DNA of 45,135 bases from Bacteroidales bacterium (GCA_024413595.1 JAKSUC010000023.1:1-45135); one strand, 5' to 3'; positions 1 through 9,970 are shown, counted from the stretch's first letter. The notes: generated from the letters alone by a model not told the origin. Program-made: numbers and translations.

Positions 1-52
1 TCGCGACCCCAACCTTGGCAAGGTTGTGCTCTACCAACTGAGCTATTCCCGC
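1..52 (-). tRNA. tRNA-Gly (GCC), partial, cut by window start
   Basis: Read on the minus strand, bases 52 to 1 start with GCGGGAATAGCTC, a typical acceptor strand and D-arm, followed by the D-loop (AGTTGGTAGAGC) and an anticodon arm whose loop TTGCCAA contains the anticodon GCC (glycine). The sequence leaves the window in the variable/T-arm region, so the 3' acceptor end is not visible. No other tRNA is visible in the window. Confidence 0.9.
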
Positions 53-53
53 A

Positions 54-368
54 TTGTTTATAAGAACGTTTGTTTCTCAAATGCGATGCAAAGGTAGAGC
101 AAATTTTTGAATCTCCAAATTTTTTTTCATCTTTTTTTCAATTTTTTTTCATTTTTTTTTTGATATTTTTTTAATGCAATGAATGTCAATAATAAACATT
201 AAACATTTTTTTTCGTTTTTTTTTAATAAAATATTGTTACTATTTTTTTTTTAGGGGTTTTTATGTGATATTTTGTCTTTTTTTTAGAATTAGATAATAA
301 TTAAAATTTATTTATCTTTTTTTTTTATTATATTTATTATCTTGTTTAAAATCTAAAAACATACTAAA
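54..368. other. AT-rich intergenic stretch with poly-T runs
   Basis: About 315 bases between the tRNA-Gly 5' end and the S41 peptidase gene. Many T tracts of 6 to 10 bases and no convincing reading frame on either strand. It should hold the promoter of the leftward tRNA and of the rightward peptidase, but I see no clean TAnnTTTG match to assign. Confidence 0.5.
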
Positions 369-1874
369 ATGAAAAAACTTAATTATCTTTTTGCTTTATC
401 ACTATTAATAATTAGTTTTAATGGGATAGTAGCTTGTACCGACACCGACGAACCAGAACCATCCGAGCAAAATAATAGAAGATATAGTAGAAATCATTAC
501 TATAATAAAAATGATCAAACCAACTATAAAAACACAGATCAAAATAGTACTCCTTTTCTGATAGATGGCAAAGATTATACAATACATCGTTTTGTAATTC
601 AAAACATGTTTTATTATTATTTATGGAATGAGGAAATACCAGAAACAATGTATTATACCGATTATGATACGCCATACGATATATTTAATGCTGCAAAATA
701 TAAAGATGACAGATTTTCGTCAGTAATGAGCGATTATACCGAAACAAATCAATATTTTGATAATGATTATAAAACAGATGGATTAAGTTATAATCTTTAT
801 TATGATTCAGAAATTTCAACAAATGTTATAGGTTTAATAGAATATGTTTACGACAATTCTCCAGCCAAAGAAGCAGGATTAAAACGAGGAATGGTTATAA
901 AAGAAATTAATGGTACCACACTAAATAAAGATAATTATTCTGAATTGATAAATTTAAATAGTTTTACAGTAGGCTATACACAAGCATATACAACATTAGA
1001 TGAAAATAATAATCCAATTATAAAATATGATGGCGAAATAACAACATCACCAACTATTACAAAACGAAAAATGTATATCGATCCTGTATTAAAAGTGTCA
1101 ACAATAAATTCAGGCAGTCATAAAATAGGATATTTTCTTTACGAAAGTTTTGATCAAAATACATCAACAATAATAAATGCAATATCAAAACTAAAATCAG
1201 AATCAATAACCGATTTAGTAATAGATTTAAGATTGAATGGCGGAGGTTATGTTTCAACATTAGATACATTGGCTTCAATGCTTGTTCCAGATGGAAATGA
1301 AGGAAATTTGTTTATTAAACAAGAAAGCAATAAAAATTTAACTGAATATTACCAAAAAAACAACATAGAAGACAATGATTATTTTACGCATCAAGATACA
1401 AAATTAAACTTAAATAAAATTTATGTATTGGTTTCAAGAAATTCAGCGTCAGCTAGTGAAGAATTAATATCAGGATTAAAACCTTATATGGATGTTGTAA
1501 TTATAGGAGAAAATACATACGGCAAATACACCTCTAATATACTTATCAATGACAATTATGACAAAGGAACCGACGATAATGGTATACCATATTCAGAATG
1601 GGCATTATATATTGTTGTAAGTAAATGTACAAATGCAAATGGAGAAATGAATTTTCTAAATGGTTTTACTCCTGACTATAAGGTTAAAGATACATATATA
1701 TCAGAATTAGGTTCAGAAACAGAACCTCTTTTAGCAAAAGCAATTTCGTTGATTACAGAAAATGATATAATTACAAAACATAACTATATTTATCCAGAAT
1801 TTAATAATAAATGTATTGGTAATATTAATGGCAAACCTAATAATATAAAATACACATTATTAAACAATAAATAA
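369..1874 (+). CDS. S41-family C-terminal processing peptidase-like lipoprotein with PDZ domain
   Basis: 501 aa. The N-terminus is a lipoprotein signal peptide ending in the lipobox IVAC with Cys23; the acidic stretch just after it (TDTDEPEPSE) resembles the Bacteroidota surface-lipoprotein export signal. A PDZ-like segment (about residues 150-190, NSPAKEAGLKRGMVIKEING) precedes the S41 core: DLVIDLRLNGGG, then SASASEE with the expected nucleophile Ser, then GENTYGK with the expected general-base Lys. Serine proteases of this family cleave C-terminal regions of substrates in the periplasm or at the cell surface. It is monocistronic: a tRNA lies upstream and a strong hairpin terminator follows the stop. 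Substrate unknown. Family assignment is firm; surface location is inferred. Confidence 0.88.
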   Translation: MKKLNYLFALSLLIISFNGIVACTDTDEPEPSEQNNRRYSRNHYYNKNDQTNYKNTDQNSTPFLIDGKDYTIHRFVIQNMFYYYLWNEEIPETMYYTDYDTPYDIFNAAKYKDDRFSSVMSDYTETNQYFDNDYKTDGLSYNLYYDSEISTNVIGLIEYVYDNSPAKEAGLKRGMVIKEINGTTLNKDNYSELINLNSFTVGYTQAYTTLDENNNPIIKYDGEITTSPTITKRKMYIDPVLKVSTINSGSHKIGYFLYESFDQNTSTIINAISKLKSESITDLVIDLRLNGGGYVSTLDTLASMLVPDGNEGNLFIKQESNKNLTEYYQKNNIEDNDYFTHQDTKLNLNKIYVLVSRNSASASEELISGLKPYMDVVIIGENTYGKYTSNILINDNYDKGTDDNGIPYSEWALYIVVSKCTNANGEMNFLNGFTPDYKVKDTYISELGSETEPLLAKAISLITENDIITKHNYIYPEFNNKCIGNINGKPNNIKYTLLNNK

Positions 1875-1881
1875 AACCAAA

Positions 1882-1913
1882 AGAGAAAGTGAAAAATTCA
1901 CTTTCTCTTTTTT
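1882..1913. terminator. Bidirectional hairpin terminator
   Basis: A perfect 12-bp stem (1882-1893 with 1897-1908), 3-base loop, and T tract to 1913. It lies between the S41 gene stop and the stop of the convergent LytTR regulator, so it can serve both strands. Confidence 0.85.
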
Positions 1914-2649
1914 ATGAACTAAAATTAATAAATTTTTTGAATTGTTCACTATAAACATCAGTAACGTGAATAATTTCGTTTCCAATATAAATACAATTAT
2001 TTTTATCAACCGATCTTATTTTAGAAAGCGAAACAATATACGAACGACTCACACGCATAAAATCATTTTTAGGTAATAAGTTTTCAACGTTTTTCATTGT
2101 CATAAGCGAAATAATCGGTTTGCGATTAGAGTCAAATACAAATCTTACATAATCTTTTAAAGCAGTAACATATAAAATTTCCGACGCGTCAACACGAACA
2201 AGCATTGAATCACTTTTAACAAAAAAAGTATCATTAGATTGATTTTGAGAAAAAGCAGTGTTTTGTTGTGAGTTTTCGGCAGAATTTTTCATTTCATACC
2301 ATTCCTGACATTTTTGAGCAGCATTTAAAAATTTAGCATAACTGATAGGCTTTAACAAATAGTCGATAGCAGCAACATCATAACTATCAAAAGCATATTC
2401 TTTATATGCAGTAGTAAAAACAATTTTAGTAGACGTAGGCACCATTTTAGATAATTGCATGCCATCTAAATCAGGCATTTGAATATCACAAAACAATATG
2501 TCAGGTGGATTATCTTTAATAATTTGAATTGCTTCAACACTATCAGTATATCCTCCAACACATTCTAAAAAAGGAGTTCTGTTAATAAAACTTTTAATAA
2601 GTTCCACAGCAGGTGGTTCGTCGTCAATAACTATACAAGTAAGATTCAT
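1912..2649 (-). CDS. LytTR-family response regulator
   Basis: 245 aa. An N-terminal receiver domain has the acidic pair D9-D10, the phosphoacceptor D55 (in LFCDIQMPDLDG) and the conserved Lys-Pro of DYLLKPI; a glutamine/asparagine-rich linker follows (about residues 125-140), then a C-terminal LytTR DNA-binding domain (about 145-245). The histidine kinase gene ends only 12 bases upstream on the same strand, so the two are almost certainly co-transcribed partners. Members of this AgrA/LytR-type family bind direct repeats upstream of few targets; the targets here are unknown, although the TonB-type barrel gene just upstream of the pair is a candidate by proximity. Confidence 0.93.
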   Translation of the reverse strand: MNLTCIVIDDEPPAVELIKSFINRTPFLECVGGYTDSVEAIQIIKDNPPDILFCDIQMPDLDGMQLSKMVPTSTKIVFTTAYKEYAFDSYDVAAIDYLLKPISYAKFLNAAQKCQEWYEMKNSAENSQQNTAFSQNQSNDTFFVKSDSMLVRVDASEILYVTALKDYVRFVFDSNRKPIISLMTMKNVENLLPKNDFMRVSRSYIVSLSKIRSVDKNNCIYIGNEIIHVTDVYSEQFKKFINFSS

Positions 2650-2661
2650 AATTGTTATATT

Positions 2662-3717
2662 TTATAAAAAGATTTCAACTTCAGAATAGTAAACATCACC
2701 TCTTAACTCAGAAATAAATTTATGTTTGTTAGGATAAGCAAGCAATAATCTACGTTTCATATTTTCAATGCCAATACCAGAACCAGAACGTTTTTCTTGA
2801 GTTTTAGGGAAATTACTATTTTTAACTATAAAAATTAAACTATTTTCAGATTTAAAAAATTGTATATCAACAAAAGAGGCAGATTTATTGCTAATACCAT
2901 GTTTAAAAGCATTTTCAATTAAAGAAATATATAAAAGAGGCAAAATTTTAATACTCAAATCGTTGATTTTAAAATCTACATTAATAGTAGTTTTATTACT
3001 ACAACGAAGTTTCATCAATGTGATATAGTCATTCATAAAATCAATTTCGCCTTGAATAGGAACTAAATCGGCACCAGTTTCATAAAGAGCATATCTCAAC
3101 AAACTGCTTAAACGACTAAGATTTTCTTGAGCCTCATCAGGATCAGTATAAATTTGACACGAAATATTATTTAAAGTGTTAAATAAAAAATGAGGATTTA
3201 ATTGATTTTTAAGCCAAGTTAATTCAGCTTCAGTACGTTTGTTTTGACGTTCTTTTTCGCTAATAATTTGTTCATTACGCATAATAAATAGCTTTAGCCC
3301 CATTGCAAAACCAACAATCAAAACACTCACAATTGCAGTAAAAGGCAATGTCCAAATAAGATGCATAAAAAAACGATTCCAATCAGTATTCCATTCGTTA
3401 AAAAAATGAGAAATTAAATTGTATAGCAAAAAATAAATAAAAAAACCAGTAATGTTTATCAAAACAAACTTTTTAGTTTCACCTTTATATAAAATATTAG
3501 GAATAAGCAAATAAAAATTAATATAGAATAAAATTAACGAAGGTAAAAACCAAGAAAGCGAAGCAACGATGCTATGTAAAGCCCCTTCCCATGTACCCAA
3601 AAACATATATGAAGAAATGCTAGGTACAATAGTAATTAATACCCAAACCAATAATGGAATAATTTCTACAAATGAAATTTTCTTTTTTGACATATTAAAA
3701 TCTAAGTTCATCGGCAA
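2662..3717 (-). CDS. LytS-type (HisKA_7/His_kinase) sensor histidine kinase
   Basis: 351 aa. Four predicted membrane helices fill about the first 145 residues with no large periplasmic sensor domain; a short coiled coil leads to the phosphoacceptor motif NQLNPHFLFNTLNNI, then a C-terminal ATPase domain with the N-box region SLIENAFKHG and the glycine-rich GSGIGIENMKRR. This is the architecture of Bacteroidota LytS-like kinases paired with LytTR regulators, and the regulator follows 12 bases downstream. Start codons at Met3 or Met9 are alternatives; the first Met is kept. The signal is probably sensed within or near the membrane because no extracytoplasmic domain is seen. Confidence 0.92.
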   Translation of the reverse strand: MPMNLDFNMSKKKISFVEIIPLLVWVLITIVPSISSYMFLGTWEGALHSIVASLSWFLPSLILFYINFYLLIPNILYKGETKKFVLINITGFFIYFLLYNLISHFFNEWNTDWNRFFMHLIWTLPFTAIVSVLIVGFAMGLKLFIMRNEQIISEKERQNKRTEAELTWLKNQLNPHFLFNTLNNISCQIYTDPDEAQENLSRLSSLLRYALYETGADLVPIQGEIDFMNDYITLMKLRCSNKTTINVDFKINDLSIKILPLLYISLIENAFKHGISNKSASFVDIQFFKSENSLIFIVKNSNFPKTQEKRSGSGIGIENMKRRLLLAYPNKHKFISELRGDVYYSEVEIFL

Positions 3718-3733
3718 ACAAATTTAATAAAAA

Positions 3734-3784
3734 AAACGAAATCGAGAATTATTTTTTTTTGTATTAATTTCGATTTCGTTTTTA
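3734..3784 (-). terminator. Hairpin terminator after the TonB-type barrel gene
   Basis: A 12-bp perfect stem (3734-3745 with 3770-3781) separated by a T-rich loop. On the minus strand the stem is followed by a run of eight T. It ends the barrel transcript before the histidine kinase gene, so the two-component pair probably has its own promoter. Confidence 0.75.
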
Positions 3785-3809
3785 ATCATGTTATTATTTA
3801 AAAAGATAA

Positions 3810-6341
3810 TTATCTCATTTGCATACCTCCGCCCATTGGAGCACCACCACCTTGTTGAGATTGACCAGCGCCAGAATCGTCACCGCCAACATCGCTACGT
3901 TCCATATCATCGTTTTTGATACCGTTTTTAGCTTTCTTAACTTGAATTTGTTTACCAAATTTGTAAGTAACAGTTACACCATAACGACCCATTTCCATAT
4001 TCATTAATCTGTCTTCTTCGTAACCAGTACCTTTAGTATAACTCTTCATTTTCATAGTCATACCATCTTTTAAGCTAAGGTTAGCAGAGAAAGAAACAGT
4101 AAGTTTATCTTTTAAGAAACTACGTTCCAAAGAAAACATTCCCATTTGCATACCGTCAGATTCGCCTTCAATAGTTTTTCTTTTTGACGACATCATACCA
4201 CCAATACTTGTTTTTAATTTAAATGGAGTAGTGTAAGTAAGGTTAGCAAAAACATTGCCTGCCCAACCAGAATTTGATTTGTCTAACACATCGTTGCTCA
4301 TATCAGAATAGTTGATAGAAGCATTTGTCATAATTCTAAGGTTTCTACCAAAACTATAGCTGTAGAAAATATTACCACTTAAAGTATATTGTTCTGTAGC
4401 GTTTTTGTATGTGCTATTGATGATATTGTTTTCGGTAAATGTGTAGTTAGTGATTCCATTGTTACAATAGTTGTAACCAAGACGTAAGTTAAGATTTTGT
4501 TTCATAGAAAACAAACCGTAGCTTAAACTCAAGTTATGGAATTTTTGACATTCAAGGTCTGGATTACCAAAGCGAACTGTTGTTACACCTGAATAATCTT
4601 TGTAAGGGTTAAGTTGTTGTTCACGAGGACGGCTGATACGTAAGTTGTAAGTAAAACTCAAGTTTTGAGATTTCATCATACCAGTTGAAATTGCGTAATT
4701 GAAAGTTGCAGAAGGAACTAAAATATCATAGTTGGTAGAGAAATCTTGATCGCTTTTGTTTTTATATTTAGTATCTTGATAAGTGTATTCATAACGTAAA
4801 CCACCACGTAAACTAATTTTAGGAGAAACATTAACACCTAATTGAGTGTAAATAGCGCCGATGTCGTCTTTGTAAGTGTAATCAACAGTTTGATCATCTA
4901 ACAAAGTTAAAACATCATTAACATTAGAATAAGTTAAACCTTGAGAATCTTTAGGACGAAGAATAAATTTAGCACCAGCATCTACATTTAAAGTTTTGCT
5001 AATAGTGTTAGTATAATCAATTTGGAAAGTATGTTCAGCGTCGCTAGTTGTATTTTCACTTTTTCTACCCATGAAATAATCATTAAGACCATTAGTAGCA
5101 GATAAATTATTCATTTCGCTATCGTCAATCCACATATTGTAAGAGAAAGTCAAATATTTATTTGCATTTCCACCAAATAAGTGTTGATAGTCGAAACCAA
5201 CGCTATAAGAAGTAAATTGATTATCACCAGAATTAATCATGTTAGTATTGTTAATAATAGAATTGTCAGATAATTTACTTAAAATAATGTCTTGAATAGA
5301 ATTGCTATTCATTTTAAATTTCATTAAAGAAGCAGAAACCGACACTAAATTTAAAGAGTCAAATTCGTAACTAGCTTCAATACTAAAGTTTCCCATATTA
5401 TTGTCACCGTCAGAACTTTGAGAAGTTTCGGTTAGTTGTTTATAAAGTTCTTTAGTATAAAAATCTTCCATATCTTGAGTTCTGTTACTGTGCATAGAAG
5501 ATTCAGATTTACCGTCCATCACCATAGCACTAATAGAAGCTGAAAATTTACCTAATTGAACAGAAAGACCAGCTCTAGCTTGACTTTGACGATTTGTAAC
5601 ACCAACGCTAATATTACCAGAAGTTTGATTAGTTTTAGTATTATGGTCAGTAATCAAATTGATAATACCACCCGCACCTTCAGCATCAAATTTAGAACCT
5701 GGATCAGTAATAATTTCGATGTTTTTAACAGAAGTGGCAGGCATAGTTTTAAAAATTTCCGAAGGACGTTCCGACATCATAGTGTTTTTCTTACCATTTT
5801 GATAAACCACGAAACTGCTATTGCCATTGATAGAAATATTATCTTCACCATCAACAGTAACCATAGGAATTTTTCTTAACATATCCAAAACAGTAGCAGT
5901 TTTGTTATCAGGGTCACCTTCAGAATTATATTTAATTTTACCAGCTTCGGCAGAAATAAGAGGTTTTTGAGCCACAACATTAACAGTAGCAATAGAGTCA
6001 ACTTTTTCAACCATTAAAACCTTACCTAAATCTTTTTTTGTTTCAGAAGATTTGATTGTGAATTTAACAACTTTATCTTCATATCCAAGAAAACGGAAAG
6101 TAGCATAATAAGTACCTGATTTTTTAATAGAGCCTTTAAAAACACCTTTATCATCAGTTAAACCAGTGGCAACATAATCTGTTGAAGTTGGAGATGCTGC
6201 AACTGTCATAGATGCAAAAGGAACTGGTTGTTTTGAAATAGAGTCAACTAAAGAACCACTTAATGTGATTTGAGCTTTAACACTGTTGACATTTAACAAA
6301 GCTGAAACAGCTAAAACAAATAAGCAAATTATCTTTCTCAT
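3810..6341 (-). CDS. TonB-dependent receptor-like outer membrane barrel (OMP_b-brl_3 family) with carboxypeptidase-regulatory-like N-domain
   Basis: 843 aa from the chosen start (MRKIICLF, signal peptide). Order: signal peptide, CarboxypepD_reg-like beta domain (about 25-110; TLSGSLVDSISKQPVPFASM), a plug-like domain (about 125-230; IPMVTVDGEDNISINGNSSFVVYQNG and EIITDPGSKFDAEGAGGIINLIT), then a long beta-barrel with a Gly/Gln/Met-rich C-terminus. A longer frame begins at 6383, but a TAnnTTTG promoter element at 6373-6380 lies downstream of that codon, so 6341 is the start. This family builds outer-membrane barrels in Bacteroidota; substrate unknown. No SusD partner is adjacent, so it is not a polysaccharide-utilisation pair. 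A two-component system lies directly downstream. Confidence 0.85.
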   Translation of the reverse strand: MRKIICLFVLAVSALLNVNSVKAQITLSGSLVDSISKQPVPFASMTVAASPTSTDYVATGLTDDKGVFKGSIKKSGTYYATFRFLGYEDKVVKFTIKSSETKKDLGKVLMVEKVDSIATVNVVAQKPLISAEAGKIKYNSEGDPDNKTATVLDMLRKIPMVTVDGEDNISINGNSSFVVYQNGKKNTMMSERPSEIFKTMPATSVKNIEIITDPGSKFDAEGAGGIINLITDHNTKTNQTSGNISVGVTNRQSQARAGLSVQLGKFSASISAMVMDGKSESSMHSNRTQDMEDFYTKELYKQLTETSQSSDGDNNMGNFSIEASYEFDSLNLVSVSASLMKFKMNSNSIQDIILSKLSDNSIINNTNMINSGDNQFTSYSVGFDYQHLFGGNANKYLTFSYNMWIDDSEMNNLSATNGLNDYFMGRKSENTTSDAEHTFQIDYTNTISKTLNVDAGAKFILRPKDSQGLTYSNVNDVLTLLDDQTVDYTYKDDIGAIYTQLGVNVSPKISLRGGLRYEYTYQDTKYKNKSDQDFSTNYDILVPSATFNYAISTGMMKSQNLSFTYNLRISRPREQQLNPYKDYSGVTTVRFGNPDLECQKFHNLSLSYGLFSMKQNLNLRLGYNYCNNGITNYTFTENNIINSTYKNATEQYTLSGNIFYSYSFGRNLRIMTNASINYSDMSNDVLDKSNSGWAGNVFANLTYTTPFKLKTSIGGMMSSKRKTIEGESDGMQMGMFSLERSFLKDKLTVSFSANLSLKDGMTMKMKSYTKGTGYEEDRLMNMEMGRYGVTVTYKFGKQIQVKKAKNGIKNDDMERSDVGGDDSGAGQSQQGGGAPMGGGMQMR

Positions 6342-6372
6342 ATCTTTTGTGTTTTTCAAATTTATTACGATA

Positions 6373-6380
6373 CAAAAATA
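6373..6380 (-). promoter_or_regulatory. Bacteroidota -7 element for the barrel gene
   Basis: Minus-strand TATTTTTG fits TAnnTTTG and lies about 30 bases upstream of the chosen start at 6341. It excludes the longer start at 6383. I see no good -33 element. Confidence 0.5.
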
Positions 6381-6503
6381 CATCAGGTTATCAAAAAACG
6401 ATAAAATATTCGACCAGCCAACTTAAAGTTTTCGACAGAATCACCCACTTTAATCGACAAACATTTTTTTTAATTCCAATTTTTTTATCGAAAAGAAATT
6501 TCA

Positions 6504-6511
6504 TATATTTG
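6504..6511 (+). promoter_or_regulatory. Bacteroidota -7 element for the aldose epimerase gene
   Basis: TATATTTG matches TAnnTTTG exactly, about 77 bases upstream of the start codon at 6588, in the divergent intergenic region. Confidence 0.5.
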
Positions 6512-6587
6512 TAAAATAAAAAAATAGAAAAATAACCCGTGAAAACAGATAAATATCTGATATTTACTTGAAAACAATTAAAACAAA

Positions 6588-7643
6588 ATGATAAAAACAG
6601 AAATTTATGATGCCTCAAAAGGCATAAAACGCTACATACTTGATAATGGGTTGGGTATGCAAGCAGGATTTATTCAACGTGGTGCAACAATTACCAATAT
6701 TAATGTACCTGGACGTGACGGAAAATCAGAAAATGTAGTTATAGAATTAAAAGACTATGACGAATATGTAAAAAATCAATCTTATATAGGAGTTGTACCT
6801 GGACGTTATGCCAATCGTATTGGAGGAGCAAAATTTACACTCGACGGACAAGAATATAAATTAAATCCCAATGATGGTCCTAATAGTTTACATGGCGGTC
6901 CACAAGGATTTAGTGTAAAAGAATGGAATGTAAAAAATATGGTAGATTCCGACGAACCAGAAATTACATTCGAATATGTTAGTCCAGATGGCGAAGAAAA
7001 TTTTCCTGGAACATTAACAGCAAGCATTACTTATAAATTAACCAAAAACAACGAATTAGTAATGCATTATCAAGCCGTTACCGACAAAGCAACACCAGTA
7101 AATTTAACACAACACGCATATTTTAATCTAAGTGGAGATTATAAAGACACCACCATCGATAAATATGCCATCATGATTAATGCCGACGCAATAACCGAAG
7201 TTACAGATGATTGTATACCAACAGGAGTTATACTTCCAGTATATGACACAGATTTTGATTTTAGAAAATTCCGTCGTTTAAAAACTATAAAAAACTTTAA
7301 TTTTGACCATAACTACGTATTAAATACCAAAAATGGCGAAATGTTTTTAGCAGCAGAAGCCGAAGATCCAGTAAGTGGTCGAATTTTAAAGATATTTACA
7401 AATTATCCAGGAATGCAATTCTACACAGGAAATTGGTTAGATAGCACATTAACACACAAAAATGGCAAACAAGTTTGTCGTCAAAGTGCATGCTGTTTTG
7501 AAACACAGTTTTTCCCCGATTCACCAAACAAAAATCAATTTCCTAATGCAATATTACGTCCAGGAAAATCTTATAACCAAAAAACTATATTTAAATTTGA
7601 AGTAGAAAACGACAACGATAGAATTTTCTTTCCAGAAATTTAA
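6588..7643 (+). CDS. galM: Aldose 1-epimerase (galactose mutarotase)
   Basis: 351 aa, the normal length for the family. It interconverts the alpha and beta anomers of hexoses such as galactose. Visible motifs: NRIGGAKF, NSLHGG (substrate-binding His), TQHAYFNLSG (catalytic His), NFDHNYVL, MQFYTGN and CFETQFFPDSPN with the catalytic Glu. There is no signal peptide, so it is cytoplasmic. It stands alone: divergent from the barrel gene and closed by a hairpin terminator, with no galK/galT neighbours. It has own promoter upstream. Confidence 0.95.
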   Translation: MIKTEIYDASKGIKRYILDNGLGMQAGFIQRGATITNINVPGRDGKSENVVIELKDYDEYVKNQSYIGVVPGRYANRIGGAKFTLDGQEYKLNPNDGPNSLHGGPQGFSVKEWNVKNMVDSDEPEITFEYVSPDGEENFPGTLTASITYKLTKNNELVMHYQAVTDKATPVNLTQHAYFNLSGDYKDTTIDKYAIMINADAITEVTDDCIPTGVILPVYDTDFDFRKFRRLKTIKNFNFDHNYVLNTKNGEMFLAAEAEDPVSGRILKIFTNYPGMQFYTGNWLDSTLTHKNGKQVCRQSACCFETQFFPDSPNKNQFPNAILRPGKSYNQKTIFKFEVENDNDRIFFPEI

Positions 7644-7662
7644 TTATTAGAAGTTTATTTTT

Positions 7663-7721
7663 ATCAAAAGATGAATTTTTATTAAGTAATTATTTAATAG
7701 AATTTCATCTTTTGATTTTTA
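7663..7721 (+). terminator. Hairpin terminator after galM
   Basis: Thirteen-base arms (7663-7675 with 7704-7716) pair perfectly around a long AT-rich loop, followed by TTTTT. Confidence 0.6.
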
Positions 7722-7753
7722 ATTAAAATATTTCAATAGATTACTTTTATAAA

Positions 7754-9970
7754 ATGAATAAGGCGGATATTACAGATTTTATTGTAAATGTTGCAATACT
7801 TCTAATATTTGAAGTTATTTACGATTTTTATTGGATAAAATATCGTGAAACAAAAAAAACATTAATGCAATATGCTTCAGGTATAGTATTCGGTACTATT
7901 GGAATATTTTTATGTATTGAAAATATTGGGTGGTATAGCGATTTATATATTGACGCAAAAACTGTTTTATTATGCTTAATAGGTTTATTTTTTGGTTTTA
8001 AACCTACATTAACAGCAATAATAATGATAATTACCTACATTATTTTTGCAGATACACCACAACCATTTTATAATATAATTGCAACTTTAATATCTGCTAC
8101 AACAGGACTATTTTTTTATAAATTTGACGAAAAATGGATTCATAAACATTATTTAAAAACATTAACACTCGTTGCATTTATTTCTCACATATTAATATTT
8201 GCTTTATTACCTACTATTTTAGATGATAATATAATAGAAACAATGATATATGCGTCATTTACAATATTAGGAATTTTTCCACTTGCCACAATTCTCTTAG
8301 GACGATTAATGGTAACCAATTCTAGTCAATGGAACACAAAAGATAAATTAATCCAACTTGAAGAAAAATTTAATAGCGTTGCTCTATGTTCTGACGATTG
8401 TTTTTGGGAAATGGACGAATTTGGCAAAGTTATTTATGTAAGCGACAATGTAACCAAAATTTTAGGTTATCAAAAAAACGAACTTTTAGGACAACGTCCT
8501 TATATATTAATAGACAATATTGAAACAAAAAATCTTTTACTTAGTTTTGCTTTAAATCAAAATATTGATAAAAATACAATATTTGATAATAATGTAGTTT
8601 TAAAACATAAAGATAATATACCAGTTCATTGCAATGCTCGAGGTCTTAAAAGATTTGACCGTTTAGGAAAATTAATTGGATATACAGGTATAATTCATAA
8701 TGCTTCAGAACAATATTATCAACACGAATTGCTTCGAAGAAATCAAATGCAACTTCGTGAACAACTAAAAAAATATGAAGATAATAACAAACAATTACAA
8801 GAAAATCTTAATACTATTTCTTCAGAAAAACAACAACTAATTAAAGATAAAGAAAAAGCACAAAATTCTGATAATATAAAACGTGTTTATTTAGCTAATA
8901 TTAGTCACGAAATAAGAACCCCAGTTAATGCAATTGCGGGATTTCTTGATTTAATTTTAGATTCTTCAACTGCAGAAAGCGAAAAAAACAAATTTGGTGC
9001 TATTATCAAAAACCGTTGTGAAGAATTAACCGCACTTTTAGATGATATTTTAGATATGGAAAAACTTGAAGAAGGGTTACTTACTATCAACAACGAAATT
9101 GGTAACATTAAAGATATGTTTAATGAATTGTATGATTTTTATAAATCAAGAAATCTTTATGTGGATAAAAAAAATATTATTTTGTCTCAAAATGTTAATA
9201 TCGACCAATATATTATAAAAACTGATTTTGGTAGACTTAAACAAGTGTTATCAAACTTAATTGATAATGCTTTTAATTATACTATAAATGGTAAAATTAA
9301 TTTTTCATGTAACTTATATAATGAAGGGAAACAATTAATTTTTGCTATTTCAGATACTGGTATTGGTATTCCTAAAGATTCTATCGATACTCTTTTTAAT
9401 AGATATCAAATTAACGAAAATCCAATTTCAAAAAGTGATGGTTCTGGTTTAGGCTTAGCTATTTCGAAAGGTATTGTTGAACTTATGGGGGGTAAAATTT
9501 GGGTTGAATCTCAAGTTAATGTTGGTTCTACGTTCTTTTTTACTATTCCTTATAATATTGCACAACAATCTTCTTTGGTTGATCAAAATTATGATTGGAA
9601 AAACAAAAATCTTTTAATTATTTCTAAAGATAGATTTTCGGCGATTTATTTATCTGAAAAACTTATAAAAACCAACATCAAATACAAAGTTATATCACTA
9701 GAACGTTCTTCTAATATTACTATTTTAGAAAACTATAATGAAAATATTGATATAATTGTTGTGGATAGTAAATTGTCAAAATCTGATTATTCTTCAAAAA
9801 TTTCTGATTTCATCAACAAACATAACCAAGTACCTATAATTGCTTTATGCGAAAACGAAAAATTCAAATCATATAATTTTGACAATGTTTCATACTTTGG
9901 TTATATTTTAAAACCTTTTGATGGTTCTCAAATTAATAATACAATTTCTCTTGCTTTTAATAATCAATAA
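7754..9970 (+). CDS. Membrane hybrid histidine kinase with PAS domain and degenerate C-terminal receiver
   Basis: 738 aa. The first about 200 residues form a multi-helix membrane sensor; FGFKPTLTAIIMIITYIIF resembles the 5TMR-LYT type. A PAS domain follows (about 205-320), then a coiled coil (about 325-375), a HisKA domain with the phosphoacceptor His385 (ANISHEIRTPVNA) and an HATPase domain with N-box LKQVLSNLIDNAFNYT, DTGIGIP and GSGLGLAISKG. The last about 120 residues look like a receiver fold: an Asp in IIVVDSKLS and the switch Lys-Pro in YILKPFD remain, but the usual acidic pair at the first strand end is replaced (LLIISKDRFS). It may therefore be a pseudo-receiver. No cognate response regulator is adjacent; a lipoprotein gene starts 13 bases downstream. 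Confidence 0.88.
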   Translation: MNKADITDFIVNVAILLIFEVIYDFYWIKYRETKKTLMQYASGIVFGTIGIFLCIENIGWYSDLYIDAKTVLLCLIGLFFGFKPTLTAIIMIITYIIFADTPQPFYNIIATLISATTGLFFYKFDEKWIHKHYLKTLTLVAFISHILIFALLPTILDDNIIETMIYASFTILGIFPLATILLGRLMVTNSSQWNTKDKLIQLEEKFNSVALCSDDCFWEMDEFGKVIYVSDNVTKILGYQKNELLGQRPYILIDNIETKNLLLSFALNQNIDKNTIFDNNVVLKHKDNIPVHCNARGLKRFDRLGKLIGYTGIIHNASEQYYQHELLRRNQMQLREQLKKYEDNNKQLQENLNTISSEKQQLIKDKEKAQNSDNIKRVYLANISHEIRTPVNAIAGFLDLILDSSTAESEKNKFGAIIKNRCEELTALLDDILDMEKLEEGLLTINNEIGNIKDMFNELYDFYKSRNLYVDKKNIILSQNVNIDQYIIKTDFGRLKQVLSNLIDNAFNYTINGKINFSCNLYNEGKQLIFAISDTGIGIPKDSIDTLFNRYQINENPISKSDGSGLGLAISKGIVELMGGKIWVESQVNVGSTFFFTIPYNIAQQSSLVDQNYDWKNKNLLIISKDRFSAIYLSEKLIKTNIKYKVISLERSSNITILENYNENIDIIVVDSKLSKSDYSSKISDFINKHNQVPIIALCENEKFKSYNFDNVSYFGYILKPFDGSQINNTISLAFNNQ

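Noticed and set aside
3810..6341. Barrel gene as a SusC-type polysaccharide-utilisation receptor
   Set aside because: No SusD partner or glycoside hydrolase is adjacent, and the sequence fits the OMP_b-brl_3 type rather than SusC.
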